NCBI GenBank assembly: GCA_004211235.1
Contig: SEEY01000180.1
Span: forward strand, 1-7,422
Reading direction: 5' to 3'
Length of the DNA: 7,422 bases
Source of the DNA: Rubrivivax sp.
Lineage (GTDB): Bacteria > Pseudomonadota > Gammaproteobacteria > Burkholderiales > Burkholderiaceae
Positions within the stretch are counted from its first letter, which is position 1, and every line of letters begins with the position of its first letter. The position numbers and the translations under genes are program-made. Positions 6,577 to 7,422 of the stretch are shown piece after piece. The notes beneath the pieces were generated by a model that was not told the origin of the DNA, made no database searches, and saw nothing but the letters and a program-made list of their open reading frames with translations.

Positions 6577-7322
6577 CAGCGCTTCCTGAACACCAGATCC
6601 CAGACGCCGTGCCCGAGCTTGATGCCGCGGTTCTCGAACTTGGTCAGCGGCCGGTAGGCAGGCTTTTCAGCATAGCCGGATGCCGTGTTCACCAGTGACG
6701 GTTCGGCCGACAGCACTTCCAGCATTTGCTCAGCATAGGGCTGCCAGTCGGTCGCGCAATGCAGATAGCCACCGGGCTTGATGTGCTTGACCAGATTGGC
6801 CACAAAGGGCGCCTGGATCAGGCGGCGCTTGTTGTGGCGCTTCTTGTGCCAGGGGTCGGGGAAGAAGATGTGCACGCCGTCGAGCGCGGCCTCGCCGACC
6901 ATGTCGCGGAGCACCTCGACGGCGTCATGCTGGACGATGCGGATATTGCCGATCTCGCGCTCGCCGATCAGCTTGAGCAGTGCGCCGACGCCAGGCTCGT
7001 GGACCTCGCAGCCAATGAAATCATGGTCGGGCAGCGTGGCCGCGATGTCGGCGGTGGCGGCACCCATGCCGAAGCCGATCTCCAGCACCAGCGGCGCGCT
7101 GCGGCCAAAGATCGCGGCGGTGTCGAGCCGCTCGACCTTGTAGGGCAGAACAAACTTGGGCCCCAGTTCCGTCAATGCCTTGATCTGGCCCGTGCCCATG
7201 CGGCCAGGCCGGGTGACGAAGCTCTTGATCGCCCGGCGTGGCGGGTCCTGAGGGCACCCTGAGCGACGTAGCGTCCGACGTGCGGGCCGTGGGGAAGCGG
7301 ACCGCCCTGGGAGGCGATGCAT
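6576..7322 (-). CDS. trmB: tRNA (guanine-N7-)-methyltransferase; 5' end uncertain
   Basis: TrmB transfers a methyl group from S-adenosylmethionine to N7 of G46 in tRNA variable loops. Counting from the internal Met at 7199, the SAM-binding motif LEIGFGMG is at 39-46, the acidic residue of the second strand is in GCEVHEPG (63-70), and [17 protein letters not shown] at 110-126 is the TrmB signature. ATDWQPYA and the C-terminal TKFENRG follow. The family-conserved segment [13 protein letters not shown] lies just before that Met, so translation must begin upstream of 7199. The first in-frame ATG upstream is at 7322 and is used here, giving 248 residues, but it lacks a well-spaced Shine-Dalgarno. 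GTG/TTG codons at 7343, 7346, 7361 and 7388 are alternatives. The residues between 7322 and about 7240 are Arg/Pro/Ser-rich and do not look like a TrmB N-terminus; a frameshift is possible. It heads the trmB-coaBC-dut group. Confidence 0.85.
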   Translation of the reverse strand: MHRLPGRSASPRPARRTLRRSGCPQDPPRRAIKSFVTRPGRMGTGQIKALTELGPKFVLPYKVERLDTAAIFGRSAPLVLEIGFGMGAATADIAATLPDHDFIGCEVHEPGVGALLKLIGEREIGNIRIVQHDAVEVLRDMVGEAALDGVHIFFPDPWHKKRHNKRRLIQAPFVANLVKHIKPGGYLHCATDWQPYAEQMLEVLSAEPSLVNTASGYAEKPAYRPLTKFENRGIKLGHGVWDLVFRKR

Positions 7323-7422
7323 GCTCCGTCTGCTGACGGGCACCAACCTCGGACCGCGCACGGTCCGTCGTCCACCCCGGCCCACCACGTGACCCGTGGG
7401 GCCGGGCGCGGACGGCGTGCGG
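7323..7422. other. Unassigned 100 bp at the right edge
   Basis: No stop codon closes any minus-strand frame here, so this could be the trmB leader, an N-terminal extension of trmB, or the end of another gene cut by the window. No convincing sigma70 promoter is visible. Besides the dyad at 7350-7367 there is a weak hairpin with arms CCACG (7385-7389) and CGTGG (7395-7399). A 23-codon plus-strand reading frame (7321-7392) is discussed among the findings. Confidence 0.4.
7350..7367. repeat. Short perfect inverted repeat upstream of trmB
   Basis: CGGACCG (7350-7356) and CGGTCCG (7361-7367) form a perfect 7-bp dyad around the 4-nt spacer CGCA. There is no T-tract on either side, so it is not a typical terminator. 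It lies just upstream of the chosen trmB start and could be an operator, a hairpin in the trmB leader, or chance in GC-rich DNA. Confidence 0.4.

Noticed and set aside
5554..6657. 367-codon open frame on the plus strand, opposite coaBC
   Set aside because: It is the antisense shadow of coaBC, whose minus-strand frame carries every catalytic motif. The plus-strand translation is Gly/Arg/His-rich with no recognisable domain.
7247..7263. CCTGAG direct repeat, 11-bp period
   Set aside because: Only two six-base copies inside the doubtful trmB 5' region; this is easily chance.

Overview
The window is GC-rich chromosomal DNA from what looks like a betaproteobacterium, probably of the order Burkholderiales. 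This is judged from the high G+C, the style of the protein sequences (TrmB, CoaBC, Dut, the SlpA-type isomerase) and the dapA-bamC-metallohydrolase gene order. It is mainly conserved housekeeping DNA. I see no transposase, phage gene, tRNA, rRNA or CRISPR array.

Layout. (1) 1-2237, plus strand: the 3' end of dapA (lysine/peptidoglycan precursor synthesis), bamC (outer-membrane assembly lipoprotein) and a YycJ/WalJ-like metallo-beta-lactamase-fold hydrolase, closed by a strong bidirectional terminator at 2315-2354. (2) 2370-2734, minus strand: a 66-residue alanine-rich lipoprotein ending in Lys. Its leader contains a 39-nt near-perfect hairpin and, further upstream, a consensus -10 box. (3) 2731-4337, minus strand: a JmjC/cupin oxygenase of the YcfD/RoxA (ribosomal protein uL16 arginine hydroxylase) family, overlapped by 4 nt (ATGA) with an unrecognised 164-residue protein. 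(4) 4369-4890, plus strand: an SlpA/SlyD-like FKBP prolyl isomerase, divergent from the oxygenase across only 31 bp and closed by a GC hairpin plus T-tract. (5) 4922 to about 7322, minus strand: trmB-coaBC-dut, each junction a 1-nt TGATG overlap. They encode tRNA m7G46 methylation, coenzyme A synthesis and dUTP hydrolysis.

The genes fall into three functional groups: cell envelope (dapA, bamC, small lipoprotein), ribosome and protein maturation (uL16 hydroxylase, prolyl isomerase, tRNA methylase) and cofactor/nucleotide metabolism (coaBC, dut). No obviously new multi-gene system is visible. The items most worth a second look are the hairpin-bearing leader and Lpp-like features of the small lipoprotein, the unknown protein coupled to the ribosomal oxygenase, the crowded divergent start region at 4335-4371, and the unclear (possibly frameshifted) 5' end of trmB.
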